From the NCBI RefSeq assembly GCF_001949145.1, contig NW_019091555.1:126001-158813 (forward strand): 32,813 nt of DNA. Direction: 5' to 3'. Each line of letters starts with the position of its first letter. Within the stretch, counting starts at the first letter, position 1. This document shows positions 10,631-20,721 of the stretch, piece after piece. The position numbers and the translations under genes were made by a program. A model generated the notes under the pieces. That model did not search any database and was not told where the DNA came from. It saw only the letters and a program-made list of their open reading frames with translations. This DNA comes from Acanthaster planci. Lineage: Eukaryota > Echinodermata > Asteroidea > Valvatida > Acanthasteridae.

Positions 10631-13600
10631 GTTGGTACTCGATGCCTTGTCTATTGATTCGACTTCATCACTTCCAGGGAGGTTTAATACAAACCCCAAA
10701 GCAAGGAAAAGCCAACATCCGTCTTTTGGTCCAAGGAAAAATTGCAGTGCACAAAACGTCCTGCTGCATGAAATGCCCCCGGTTTGATATGATTGCGTAT
10801 AGAGAAAACTGCACAATCACTTTCTTGTCAAGGCCATAAAAAGTGTGATCCCTTGACTGAGCCCAGCTCAATAGGTCAGAATGAATCTCGCACTGTCGTT
10901 GCATGAGGGCGCTATGACAGAACACCCACTGTCCGCTCCCGCGCTGCCAGGGGCGCACACGTGTTTACAGCCAAACGCCACTGCAGCTGGGACACTTAGA
11001 GTTTAGTTATATATATGTATATACAGAGAAGCAATTGCTTGAGACAGTTACACATTATTGCAGTTTTGATTCATATTTACATTACATGAGTTGAATTGAT
11101 TCAGTCGAGTGCTCGTTCGTTTGTTGGTTGCTGGCTTGTTTGGATTAATTATTAATTAATGAGGGTATTAATTAGCTGCTTGGTCGTCTTATGTCACATA
11201 TTCATCGATACTGTGGTACCTCAACAACGGTTAGTATTTGAAATTGTGTTATGATGGACTTCGCTCCTTTTCCTCATGATCCCCGGCAGGTGTTCGATGA
11301 CCAGGGTCGGGTCAGCCACTTTGTGGATGCCTCGGACGAGACGCTTCAGACCTGGATGTGCTATGTCAACTGCGCCCGCAACGAGCAGGAGCAGAACTTG
11401 GAAGTCTTCCAGACCGGCTCCGATATCTACTATCGGGCTGTCAAGGTTGGCAGTTTTGAAAAATACTTGTCAATGAGCCGGTCCGGTGTTTCAAAGCGGT
11501 GGAGTTCATTTGAGAATAAAGCACGAGTGCGACTCCTGCGAGTCGGTGTACATGTATGGCTGTGCTGACCTCGCGCGCCCATTGCTGCTCCCGAATGACC
11601 TCGAACGCGCTGCATTTCGGGCATGCGCTGTTGGAATACCGAACAAGCTCATTTTATTGGATTTATCCCAATAGTCAAGTTCATTGTTATATGTAAATCT
11701 ATTGAAGCATGGTCAGCCAGATCTATTTTCTGTGTATTTCGATACACATACATAGTTTAAGATGTGCATATTGAATCACGTGTGCACGATAATAATAGCA
11801 AAACACTTTGGCCTGCCTCAAGAACTCGTCAGAGGCAATGCTGATGCGTATTTTTTTAGAACACATTAATTCAGCATCGTCTGCTATTTTACAGACAATT
11901 CCACCCGACCAAGAACTCTTCGTCTATTATGGTGCGGCATACGATCTCTTTATGAACAGTATCCCTATGGGGCTAAGCTCCCCTGATCACAAGGGCAACA
12001 ACGGCAGTGCCAAGATTGGAGGTTCCGGTAAGATTTTCCCACTGTGGCTGATTTCATCAAGTGTGACTTGATGGCGGAGTCGTTTCTATTTTTAATAAAT
12101 GATGCATCTGTTGCATGCAATTTACGAGCTTTCTCATAATATATGTAATGTTACATGTAAACATTCGACTCCCAAGCCTTTGGTTTGGACGCAAGATCTG
12201 CCGATTTTTTAGTTATCTCATTTTCGTCTTTACTTCATTTTTTCCCCCAAATCGTGTCAAAAGATCTGGCCAGCGCCGACCAGCAGTCCAATTCGGCTGG
12301 CCGCCTCCACTGTGTGGTGTGTCGTCGGGGGTTCAACTCCCGTAGCAACCTCCGTTCGCACATGCGCATCCACACCCTGGACAAGCCCTTCCTCTGCAAG
12401 TTCTGCCACCGTCGCTTCAGCCAGTCATCGACGCTGCGCAACCACGTGCGTCTGCACACAGGTAGAGTGAGATATGTACACGTATACACGTCTATCTGTA
12501 GGCCTGCAGGAAGGACACAGGAGTTTGTACTTCCCGGGCTTGAACACCTGGCCAATTACCGCTTTCTGGCGTGCCCGGTATGTCCATAGCCGTAGAGCTG
12601 CAACCGCTTGCCGCACACCATCTGTTTCACAACCAAGAAACCCCTTTGTACGCTATGATCACCGCCGCTGGTAATCGGTACCTTAACACTTTATGTACTG
12701 GAGAAGTATGAAATTGAATATTCATGCATTTGTTGGTGCTCTGTATGATCTCATAACAACATCAAATTTAATGCTTGCGCTGTTGCTTGTGATAACCCGC
12801 GTGTCCTAAATGTGTATGTGCTTTTATTGCCTTTAACGAACGCTTTCTTCTGGAGTTACTTTGGGAATAAATAGCCCCTTACAAGATTTTGTGTTTTGTT
12901 TGAATCATTTTTATCACAGCATTTGTTCAAAAGTGTAGTTTACTAGATCTCATGATCACTCCCTGCGATGAAATAGCGCATTTTGTTCCTTAATATGAAC
13001 TTCCCGGTAGCGGTCAACATTTTGTTGGCCAGTGTTAGCCAAATTCATACCAAGTCTGAGAAAACAGATATATTGGAGGGAGAAGAACAGACTATATGGA
13101 TAATGAAACAGCCTCAAAATAAAAAACATTATCCACGGTGGCAAAAGGAGGTCTAACATCAGGGATTTTCTTTCTCGATTTCTTGGTCACAGCAAAAATT
13201 TGTATTTTAAAACACTTCAAATATCGCTAGGATATTACTGGCCCGCTTGTCCGGCTATGCTGCAGGCAGTAATAGGACATTTTGGGAATGTTTTCTGTTA
13301 TTCGTCTGACTTGGCGGCGACGATCATCGAGCACATTAAAGTGCCACAGTTGCGACTCCTGTGTGCTTCCTCTGCGATCTGTATTATGCACAGACCTACA
13401 TACACGGTACGCACCGGCCGTTTTTTTTGTGGATCAACCGGTTTGGTTCATGGCTCAGCCGGTCGGCACGGTTCTGGTCTGTCGGTTTAAAAGTCGTTTG
13501 AAAGGACCCTCAAGCGATGGAACATCTATGATTGGACGATCTGACATCAGTCGGTTGGTTCGTGAAACCACCCCCCCCCAAAAAAATAATAACAGTGGAA

Positions 13601-14381
13601 AACGTTACCGTCCTTTCTAAAATAGAGCAATTTTGTTTTACTGGCATTTCTTGCCTGCCTATTACAGTTAGAAGACAGATAAGTGATCTTGATTTGAAAT
13701 TGAACGTAATTATACGGTTATTCACAATGTTCTCACACTGCTTATTTACTCTACCAAGAAAGTCCCTCTAAAGTCACGGGCTTGAATTTTTAACGTGTAA
13801 TGACAGTCCACTGAAAATCGGCTACTGAGTATGCCAGGCTTAGTCAGCTTCTTCCAAAAGTGAACCGTAACTGAATGCAAGACCTCGGCACAACATGTAA
13901 GTGCAGCGTCCAATACTTTCAGTGATACTGTTTTGTGTCCTGGTGCTGAACTCAAGTTCAGAATATTCAAGTCAAAGTTCGAGTCTGATTCCTTATGAAA
14001 CGGGACGCGAGGCTCGTCTGGTGTGCGAGATCGTTTCTCGAGTCCTCTGACGAGGATAATGTGGAACTCTGAGTTCGCATCGCTTCTCTTATGGAAGCAG
14101 GACTTTAAGACTTTTTTTGTTTTTGTTTTTTTTTCTAAAATGGTATTGACTGAACGAGGTGTATTTTTCCCTTTTTTTTCCGCCCAAAAGGCGAGAAGCC
14201 GTACCGATGCAACGTGTGCCACAGCGCCTACTCGCAGTTGGCCGGCCTGCGCGCTCACCAAAAGAGTGCCCGTCACCGCCCGCCGCCGGCGGGCGCTGTA
14301 CCTCCCGTCAGTCAACAAGCCCAGCAGCCGCTGACGTTCCACCACCCCGACCACACCGCCTCCAAGATCCCGCAGAACTGA
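10458..14381 (+). CDS. PRDM12: PRDM12 orthologue, PR/SET domain zinc-finger protein (5' exon(s) missing)
   Basis: Five exons: 10458-10630, 11290-11445, 11895-12027, 12264-12461 and 14191-14381, all bounded by AG/GT and in phase, giving 282 residues to a TGA. Exons 1-3 encode the PR/SET domain ([43 protein letters not shown]). Exons 4-5 encode three C2H2 fingers. The order, spacing and near-identity to vertebrate PRDM12 in the fingers and in [11 protein letters not shown] identify it. In vertebrates PRDM12 is a nuclear repressor in neural progenitors and nociceptors that acts with the H3K9 methyltransferase G9a; the role here is inferred from homology. The vertebrate protein is about 367 aa, so 80 or more N-terminal residues are absent. 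The first visible exon starts with the last two bases of a codon, so at least one upstream coding exon exists. The C-terminal alanine tract of human PRDM12 is missing. Confidence 0.92.
11290..11445 (+). CDS. PRDM12: PRDM12 exon: middle of PR/SET domain
   Basis: The acceptor is CCCCGGCAG and the donor AAG|GTTGGC. It is 156 nt, phase 0 at both ends. It encodes [15 protein letters not shown], then [18 protein letters not shown] and ends in YYRAVK. The block [12 protein letters not shown] is identical to that of vertebrate PRDM12. Confidence 0.95.
11515..11642 (+). repeat. Dispersed repeat, copy B, in PRDM12 intron
   Basis: Matches the repeat at 4043-4143 (41 of 49 positions over 11594-11642 and a weaker left end). 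It lies wholly inside the intron 11446-11894. It is longer than copy A by about 27 bp in the middle. Confidence 0.65.
11895..12027 (+). CDS. PRDM12: PRDM12 exon: end of PR/SET domain
   Basis: The acceptor is TTTTACAG and the donor TCCG|GTAAGA, with phase 0 in and one base out. It encodes [13 protein letters not shown], which is the C-terminal PR-domain motif (vertebrate MIPPDQELLVWYG), followed by a low-conservation linker rich in Gly, Ser and Asn. Confidence 0.93.
12264..12461 (+). CDS. PRDM12: PRDM12 exon: zinc fingers 1 and 2
   Basis: The acceptor is TCAAAAG and the donor CACACAG|GTAGAG. It opens by completing a GAT codon, which fixes the acceptor choice. It encodes finger 1 ([21 protein letters not shown]), the linker TLDKPFL and finger 2 ([21 protein letters not shown]). 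Both fit C-x2-C-x12-H-x3-H, and both are almost identical to vertebrate PRDM12. The intron cuts the glycine codon of the TGEKPY linker between fingers 2 and 3. Confidence 0.95.
14191..14381 (+). CDS. PRDM12: PRDM12 last exon: zinc finger 3 and C terminus
   Basis: The acceptor is a long pyrimidine run ending CCCAAAAG, and the phase matches the previous exon. It encodes [20 protein letters not shown] followed by RAHQKSARH, a C-x2-C-x12-H-x5-H finger. A 34-residue Pro/Gln/His-containing tail follows, ending SKIPQN and TGA. The tail has no alanine run. Confidence 0.93.
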
Positions 14382-14572
14382 GGCAGAGAACCTGGTCCTC
14401 CAGAACTGTCGATCAACGAGGGAATCTCGCACGAACGCAAATATATTTGAAGAGACGACTGGAAACCTTTTATTCTCAAGATTTTTGTTTTCGAAATAGG
14501 GTTAGAGGAGCTGTCACGAGCCATTCTTCTGGGTAGGACTGCACGCCGAGCACACTGATATCCGTTCCCAAT
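14382..14572 (+). other. Probable start of PRDM12 3' UTR
   Basis: This follows the stop codon directly and has no coding signature. No AATAAA lies close by; the first clear one downstream is at 15617-15622, so the UTR may be long and include the hairpins below. This is inference only. Confidence 0.45.
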
Positions 14573-14715
14573 AATACGGGCGTTTCACAAAAGTGCGCAT
14601 CCAAGAGTTGGTAACGAACTGGCCAATCATAATGCGCGAAATTTGCCTTCGCACATTGTGATTGGTCAACCCGTTGCAAACTCTTGGAGGCGCACTATTG
14701 TGAACCGCCCGTATT
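14573..14715. repeat. 143-bp near-palindromic hairpin (foldback MITE)
   Basis: The left arm 14573-14639 and right arm 14649-14715 are 67 bp each and inverted, matching at 56 of 67 positions without gaps around a 9-nt loop. The outer ten bases, AATACGGGCG, are perfect in both arms. CCAAT and ATTGG motifs occur as part of the arms. It lies 191 bp past the PRDM12 stop and would fold into a long stem if transcribed. Foldback or MITE origin is likely; no convincing target-site duplication is visible. Confidence 0.85.
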
Positions 14716-14790
14716 GTGAGCACCGACGTGTATGATAAAATCTGGACTCGCAGTGCCCTAAATCAGCTTATAGAGCTATTGAATCCATTC

Positions 14791-14909
14791 GCGGCCATTT
14801 TACCGAGCCAAATACAAAGCTCTCCTGGCAATGCCCGCCTTTGTTCTTCCTGACGTCAATAGAAGGGAGCCAACCCACGCTTTTGTTTTCGGCTCGGTAA
14901 AATGGCCGC
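14791..14909. mobile_element. 119-bp inverted-repeat element (MITE-like)
   Basis: The terminal inverted repeats begin with GCGGCCATTTTACCGAGCC at 14791-14809, and the exact reverse complement lies at 14891-14909. Similarity continues inward (AAATACAAAG against GAAAACAAAAG). The 60-bp centre is unrelated. I find no clear target-site duplication. Confidence 0.75.
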
Positions 14910-15292
14910 TGGTTGGCTTCTTCTTCATACAAAGGCGTTGCAAGTCTAGGTTTTTTTTTTATATACGTCCGTGACTGTGAGGGAGCTAAGCTGAGGCTGC
15001 ATCTGGATCACTTGGCTGCGCCTTAAATGAACTGATTCGTGTGTATTAAGTTTCTGGCCGCAGCATTTTAAGTAATTCGTATAGGGCAACTTTGCAGCTG
15101 GGAACGGGTTACAAGCAATATTCTATCGCACAACATTTTGGCTGGTGTACATTCCCAGTGCTAAGCAAAGTTGTGCAGTGAAAGAAACGGAATTTTTTTA
15201 AACGGTGAATTAGGGTATTCCGGGGCCGGTTGTAAAGTACTGGTCCTTTGAATTTCTAAAGCGAAATAATGCCTGGCGGGTAGTAGCCGGAA

Positions 15293-15408
15293 GAGGGAGG
15301 CCTTCGATGTGTGCATTCGCTCGTCGCTCAGCGCCCGAAAAGGGCGCTGGGGGGGGGGGCTGATGGCTTTGAACTGTGATTGGCTGCTTTGTGCACGGCC
15401 TCCCCCTC
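15293..15408. repeat. Short inverted repeat enclosing a GC hairpin
   Basis: GAGGGAGGCC at 15293-15302 faces GGCCTCCCCCTC at 15397-15408. Inside is a perfect 8-bp stem (CAGCGCCC/GGGCGCTG with loop GAAAA) near 15333-15353, followed by a G10 run. It resembles a degraded MITE; the evidence is limited to these arms. Confidence 0.45.
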
Positions 15409-17264
15409 GAAGTTATCCTTTCCTGTTAGCGAAGCGTTATGTTTAATTTACTGTTAGCCAGTGGTAATACTTTGACGTGAGCCAAAGTGTCGGCTTATAC
15501 CATAACAACATGGCCTTGGAAGAATCATAGTCTCATCAAGAATCACTGAGCTGATCACATGTCTTGTGGTGATACATTTCAAATCGTTGGTTATCTTGAT
15601 CAGTTTGGGATGAACTAATAAAGTGTAGTGAGAAAGTTTCAGCAATGAGGAAGAAAAAAGAAAAAATATAGAATTGATAACCGCCACATTGAGCGAGCTC
15701 GCGCGTCTGGCAGTTATTTATGCACAATGCTCTGCGCGTGTTTAGCTGTGATCCCGCGTGACGTATTTCCTTCACTAAAATATGTGCAAGGTCATCAGCT
15801 CTTCCGAGCTCCCTGTTCAGGCCACTGCAGTCCTGTCCTTAATGTGGGACGTCGGGTGCCCTTTGCAAAAACAGTGTTTTCCTATTTAGCGACAAGCTTA
15901 CAACGTACCTTGTTGTGCTTGTTGGTCCTCAAACCATCTTCCTGATTTTGTACTAATTTATTTTTGTAGCAATTTGTAAGCTGACAGTGAAAGTCTCAGC
16001 TTTTAATATTTAATTAATCTGTCAATTTAATATGGCTTCCTGTTAAAAATTACGTTATGGTGGAAATGTCTCCAATCATTTTCTTTGTAAAGAACGAACC
16101 ACATTAGCCACGATGAGGTTTAAAAATGGATTCTGACTTTGGTATTGTGGATCTTCGGAGGTAAAGGAGATTTTCGAGCAAAAACATTGAGCGATGTCAC
16201 AGTAACATGAAAAATGTGTAAATGGTTAATTTAGTTATTTATTCAAAAGGCTTAGTTATGAACAGGCGAAAATCTTCGGCTGAAATCGGGCGGCTTGTTC
16301 TCGTTTGTCCACGAACTGCTCGATTTGTTGTTCATGGGTCGGTCGCTCAAACGCCGGGAATGTACAATCGGTTATTAACGCTAGTGTTATTCGTGGCGTG
16401 GCAAGTAATATGGCAGCGTCTTTTGTGCATTCTTCGGGAGTTAATGTTGGATAACTGGGCTTACTTCTTTTCCATTTAAAAAACGTTCATTTCTGTCAAA
16501 ACGTTCCATTGTCTTTGGCTTTGTAAAGCCATATCAGTACTTTTTGTGGCTGTTCAAAAATCAAATCTCACTGCTTTTTCCGTGTGTTCGTGTAAAATCC
16601 TGACGAGGAGGTGGTGTGTGATCCTGTTCCGAGAACAGTGTTCTCCAGTCTTGTTCCCGCCGTTCGAGCGCGAGAACACGAAACCCGTGTCAAGAACGGA
16701 CCGCCCGAACTCGACCTGAAGTGTCAAAATGTTCGCGTAGATGACAAGCTACTGCAGTTTATTTAACGGAAACTGGCATTTATTTTTGCTTGTTGCTTTC
16801 ATTACTTGAATCGCGTTAATACGATTTGACCTTAAAGTTTAATTAAATTCGTTTGAATTTGTAATTTCTATATTTTATTAACACCCATAAATACATTATT
16901 TACAGTTCTGAACATTCCATGAATTTTGTGCTTATATTTAAGATTAATCTTACTGTACTATGAGCAATGAACACAAATTACATAACATGACCCATGTCTC
17001 CAATATAGTTCGTTCTTGTTTCACCCCATTTGTCACCGTAATAAGCCTTTTTAGAGTTAATTTGAATAAAATCTGGTACACGGTGCTACCTTATTGCACA
17101 TACACATAACAATTTGAATTCCGTGGACTAAAGACAGTATAGACCTCATGATTCGTGGCAAGCTTTTGTATAGGGACCACTATCTCTGGAATGGAATGGT
17201 TCCTTTGTGCCCTTCTTATTCATTGAAAACTGTGTATTGGTGCCAGGCGTCTCTTATGTAAGGC

Positions 17265-17383
17265 CGTGTCCGAATCACTTGGCTACGGCCAGAATTTACA
17301 CACGACTTAGTGCGAACTGGCCGCGGCCACTCTCATTATACTCGTACGTGATTTCCAGCCGTAGCCAAGTGATGCAGGCACTT
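17265..17383. mobile_element. Inverted-repeat element, CTTGGCTACGGC family
   Basis: ATCACTTGGCTACGGC at 17274-17289 is the exact reverse complement of 17358-17373, with partial matching for about 9 bp further out on both sides. The centre carries GTGCGAACTGGCCGCGGCCACT. A sequence near 19600-19725 carries the same pieces in a diverged form, so this is a dispersed family. Confidence 0.65.
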
Positions 17384-18783
17384 AACATTTAAGTAAGCGA
17401 GTAAAAGATTTAACGTAGCAACAGTGTCTTTAGTATGGATGATTCAACTTGTTATGTTCACGTGCATTTAAAGAACTCAGTGTACCAGATTTTGTTCAAA
17501 TGTTACTCGCAAAAGGCATGGATTGTCTCTAGCGGGATGGCTTGACGCCACTAATGCAGAGGGCGCTGTTCACGATACGGTGTACAAACTTGTACGTTTG
17601 TACGAGGTAAAGTTACTTTTCTTTCTCTGTTTTGGTGGTTGGAAAGTTTGAAAAACAACATCAAAATATACATATTTTTGTTTTTCAACACAAACGAGCG
17701 GAGGGTGATCATCTGATCCACTCCTCCGGCAAAACTTTGGATTCATAATTTACGCATTAGCCCCGCACATAGGGCTGTAGTGGCTCTCTTTTACAACCTG
17801 TCTCTTATCCGGTGGCGACTAATTTAAGCATATGCTTGAATGTGTCAGCGAATATAGTAACAAACTTGTAAAATATGAAAAGAAATTAAAACCAAGAAAT
17901 CAACTCCGAAAGTGTTGTGGAGACTTCCGTCCGTCGAAGTATTTTTGTGTGTTACAATTATTGAATCCTGAGAACGGCCGTCAGCCGGGCGTTGAATTGA
18001 AACCACGACTTTCGTTTTCTGTATACATGTACATGTACCGTCTCTGCAGGAAGCGCAAGCATGCTCAGTTTGCTCTGCAGTGGGCAGTACGCGTGCCAAC
18101 TGGCCTGCGGGCTGCCGACTAGCTGTGGGTTGTGCGTTTATTTATTTGTTGATTATAATTTTGGAGAGGCCTCTATCCCTCGCTGTGTCAATGAGCCCCC
18201 AAATGGGCCTTATTTCATCTGTAGTAACGTTTACCATTGCGCGCTAGTAAGGTGGCAGCTAGCTGTACAGAAATGCTAACTTCAGATTTTGAAACTAAGA
18301 TGTGTGCAAATACAGCATGCAACTTTTGTGTGCCAGTTGTCCATGTGCAATGACGCATAATCCAATATATTTGCCCCCCCCAAAAAAATTGAAACATTCA
18401 TGTCACAGTTCTCTCTATAAACTATTAATTAGCTCTGGTCGTTCGCCGTAATGCCGTCCTCTCGCATGGTTGGCTACGTGAAATAGCGACGGCTTGAACC
18501 AAGACCAATTATTTCCCACGTTTTCCATGTTCTCACTCATGGGCATAAGTGGGGGTAGTATATATCTCTCCACTTTTTGACAAGGGGGTGGGCTATTGAA
18601 CCTCCCCCCTTTCGTTGTTAGAAAAAAAAAGAAGATTGTAAAGAATTTGACGGACTGATCAACAACCAAAATGTATCCAAGGTACTCAAAATAGTGATTC
18701 AAGATTCTGCATATTGAACATCGCCCCTGCATTGTCATAAGGTATTAGCCCTTCTCCCGCTTTTCAAATTTTCGTGGCCGAGC

Positions 18784-18861
18784 AAGTCCCCCCTCCCCCG
18801 CTATTCCCCAACTTCCAATCGGGCATGAATAAAAGAGGTGGTTGTGGAGGGAGGGGGACTT
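18784..18861. repeat. C-run / G-run foldback
   Basis: AAGTCCCCCCTCCC at 18784-18797 pairs imperfectly with GGAGGGAGGGGGACTT at 18846-18861. It is short and of low complexity; its origin is unclear. Confidence 0.4.
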
Positions 18862-19599
18862 GAAACCTGAAATTTGCTCGCTAAAAATGTGTTTGAGAAA
18901 GTCATGCTTCTGGTCTACACTCAAAAGTCGAAAGCAACAGAGAAATTCGGTTTTATGACAGCACTATGCATGATTAGAAACAAATTTTATGTCATGGAAT
19001 TTAGTGCTTCCGAATGCCTTTGGCCTTATCCGGGGCTTCCTTAAAGTGTATAGCTGCATTGAATTTCTTCGACACAATTTTTCTGCTTCGCAATACATGA
19101 AAACTCTTACACACTCCTTTTTGGTTAAATGCATTGTCAATCAAAATTATCCATGTTTTCCTGTACAACTAAGGGCGCTAGTGCTGGGAAGTTGTCTACG
19201 GAAGACATAGTTAAGTGCATTACTATCTGAAAAAATTCTGAGAGAGGGATTGATGGTTTCTTACTGCTATGCTCATAAACAAGAATGAAGAAGAGAAAAC
19301 TTAGTCAAGGAAAATCTACAAAAATGCTGGACTTTTTTGTGTAAAAACTAATGTAACTTCCTGATGATATGACGTGCAGTTTTGCTCATGAATATGGAAA
19401 TGTAATTTTTTAAAAACCAAAAGGTATTAAAATACCGTTTGAAATAATGAGAAACCAAAGTTGAAAATAAGGTTAACTTAGGCACAAAGGTGCATTTTAC
19501 AGGTTTGTAATCAAAAAGGAAGATTGATTGCTGCTACGTACCTTGATGCGCACGCGCAGCTAGTCGGCGCACCAGCACTGAGCTGAGCAGCCCGGCCAT

Positions 19600-19725
19600 C
19601 CGGCCGGCGCGCCCTGTGCGAACCACTAGCCGCGGCCACTACCGGGGTAGGGTACAGTCCACTAATTCAAGCCCCATTTAAAAACAGTGTAAAATCAGGG
19701 GGGGCCGTAGCCAAGGATTCGGACG
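19600..19725. repeat. Diverged copy of the CTTGGCTACGGC element
   Basis: It carries GTGCGAACCACTAGCCGCGG at about 19616 (compare GTGCGAACTGGCCGCGG in the 17265 element). It also carries GGCCGTAGCCAAGGATTCGGAC near 19704, which is the complement of GTCCGAATCACTTGGCTACGGCC with one base missing. Boundaries are approximate. Confidence 0.5.
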
Positions 19726-20035
19726 TGCAACGGGGTGATCAACCTCGACTCCAGGCTGCGTGGCAGTGCCAAGTTCGTACCTATGGAAACGAGGTTGCGG
19801 GGCACACAGTTCAGAACACTATCTTTTTATATATTATATTTTGTCTGAATTTCATCCGTGTTTGTTTCACACGAATCTGGATCACGATTAGTGACCCATT
19901 GTTGATCCACTGATTGAGATCCAGATCCGTGTAAAATTCACCTTCTTGCCCGTAAAAACGCCTTCATTCGGTTAAGTGTTACAGATCACTTATTTACAGT
20001 ATATATACAATAATATCGCCTATCAATATATAACC

Positions 20036-20108
20036 GGTCGGTTAGCTCAGTCGGCAGAGCATCGTGCTAATAACGCGAGGGTCGTGGGTTCGAGCCCCAC
20101 ACTGACCA
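20036..20108 (+). tRNA. tRNA-Ile (AAT)
   Basis: A 73-nt cloverleaf. The acceptor stem GGTCGGT/ACTGACC has one G-T pair. The D arm is GCTC...GAGC with A box TTAGCTCAGTCGG. The anticodon stem is TCGTG/CGCGA with loop CTAATAA, giving anticodon AAT. The T arm is GTGGG-TTCGAGC-CCCAC (B box). The sequence is close to the animal tRNA-Ile-AAT consensus and has no intron. All four arms pair, so it is likely functional. An AT-rich TATATATA run lies about 35 bp upstream. Confidence 0.93.
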
Positions 20109-20111
20109 GAG

Positions 20112-20118
20112 TTTTTTT
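20112..20118 (+). terminator. RNA polymerase III terminator
   Basis: A run of seven T starts three bases after the tRNA-Ile discriminator base. This is the standard Pol III stop signal and supports the tRNA being transcribed. Confidence 0.8.
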
Positions 20119-20721
20119 CCGCTCCCTTAATCTGGTCACCAACTCTCCAAAAGCTTATTTTTACATGACATTTTATTATACTTTTCCTTGTTAACTTCTT
20201 TTCTTGGATTCACTGCCCACGTTTATTCATGAAGTTGAAGGGCTTCTACGTGAACTGGGTTGATCGCTTGAATAGAACAGGAAAATAATTAACAGGTTTA
20301 ATATATTGTGCCTTCATGGTGCCATTTATTTTGGGGAATACCATTGATCTCAGTGGCATTTCCAGCTTTTCACAAAAAGGCAAAAATAAGAGCCAGCTCA
20401 AACCGACGAGCTGAAAATTCGAGAATCAATGTATTGAGCTACATGTATTCAACTTTTAGTAGACTCGGGGAAAAACACATTTCTGTATTTCAAAGTAATT
20501 TTGTCGTGGAGGACTAAGAGGACATATTCCTCTCTGAGTTTACAAATTCCTTCCTTGATGAGTTTCTCAATAACGGATATCTCTTCTTTGATAAGGTCTC
20601 TGCATTTCCGGCGACACATTCACGCTCCTAGCTGGGGGCGCTGTAAAAAAAAATGGTCTGGCGATGTGCACGTCGCACGTGACGTGTAGTGCTAACAATA
20701 ACCTGATGCGTGTAACATAAC
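20119..20721. other. Upstream region of the aminotransferase gene
   Basis: No coding signature. The last 60 bp contain an E-box (20676-20681) and a TGACGT-type motif close to the first ATG. The region otherwise shows nothing I can identify. Confidence 0.45.
20676..20683 (+). promoter_or_regulatory. CACGTGAC E-box near the gene start
   Basis: A palindromic CACGTG with a following AC lies about 40 bp before the first ATG, and it overlaps a GACGTG motif. CACGTGAC is the core bound by USF/MITF/TFE-type bHLH-ZIP factors in animals. A functional promoter role is inferred only from the motif and its position. Confidence 0.35.

Larger units (their letters stand above)
14910..20035. other. Intergenic stretch with inverted-repeat elements
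   Basis: No exon or protein family is recognised on either strand. It holds an inverted-repeat segment at 15293-15408, an AATAAA at 15617-15622, an imperfect GAGAACAGTGTTCTC dyad near 16631-16645, and an inverted-repeat element at 17265-17383 with a diverged relative at about 19600-19725. A G/C-run foldback lies at 18784-18861. AT-rich sequence fills the rest. Confidence 0.55.

Noticed and set aside
10157-10816. 219-codon open frame on the minus strand
   Set aside because: It lies opposite the PRDM12 exon 10458-10630 and flanking introns, has no family motif, and its length is explained by the GC-rich antisense of a real exon.
13746-14432. 228-codon open frame on the minus strand
   Set aside because: It overlaps the last PRDM12 exon in antisense and shows no recognisable domain.
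16631-16645. GAGAACAGTGTTCTC as a glucocorticoid/androgen-type response element
   Set aside because: The half-sites are separated by one base, not the three required for that receptor class, and there is no gene context.
15727-18279. Short open frames as extra genes between PRDM12 and the tRNA
   Set aside because: They are short, lack splice-consistent partners or family motifs, and several have non-ATG starts.
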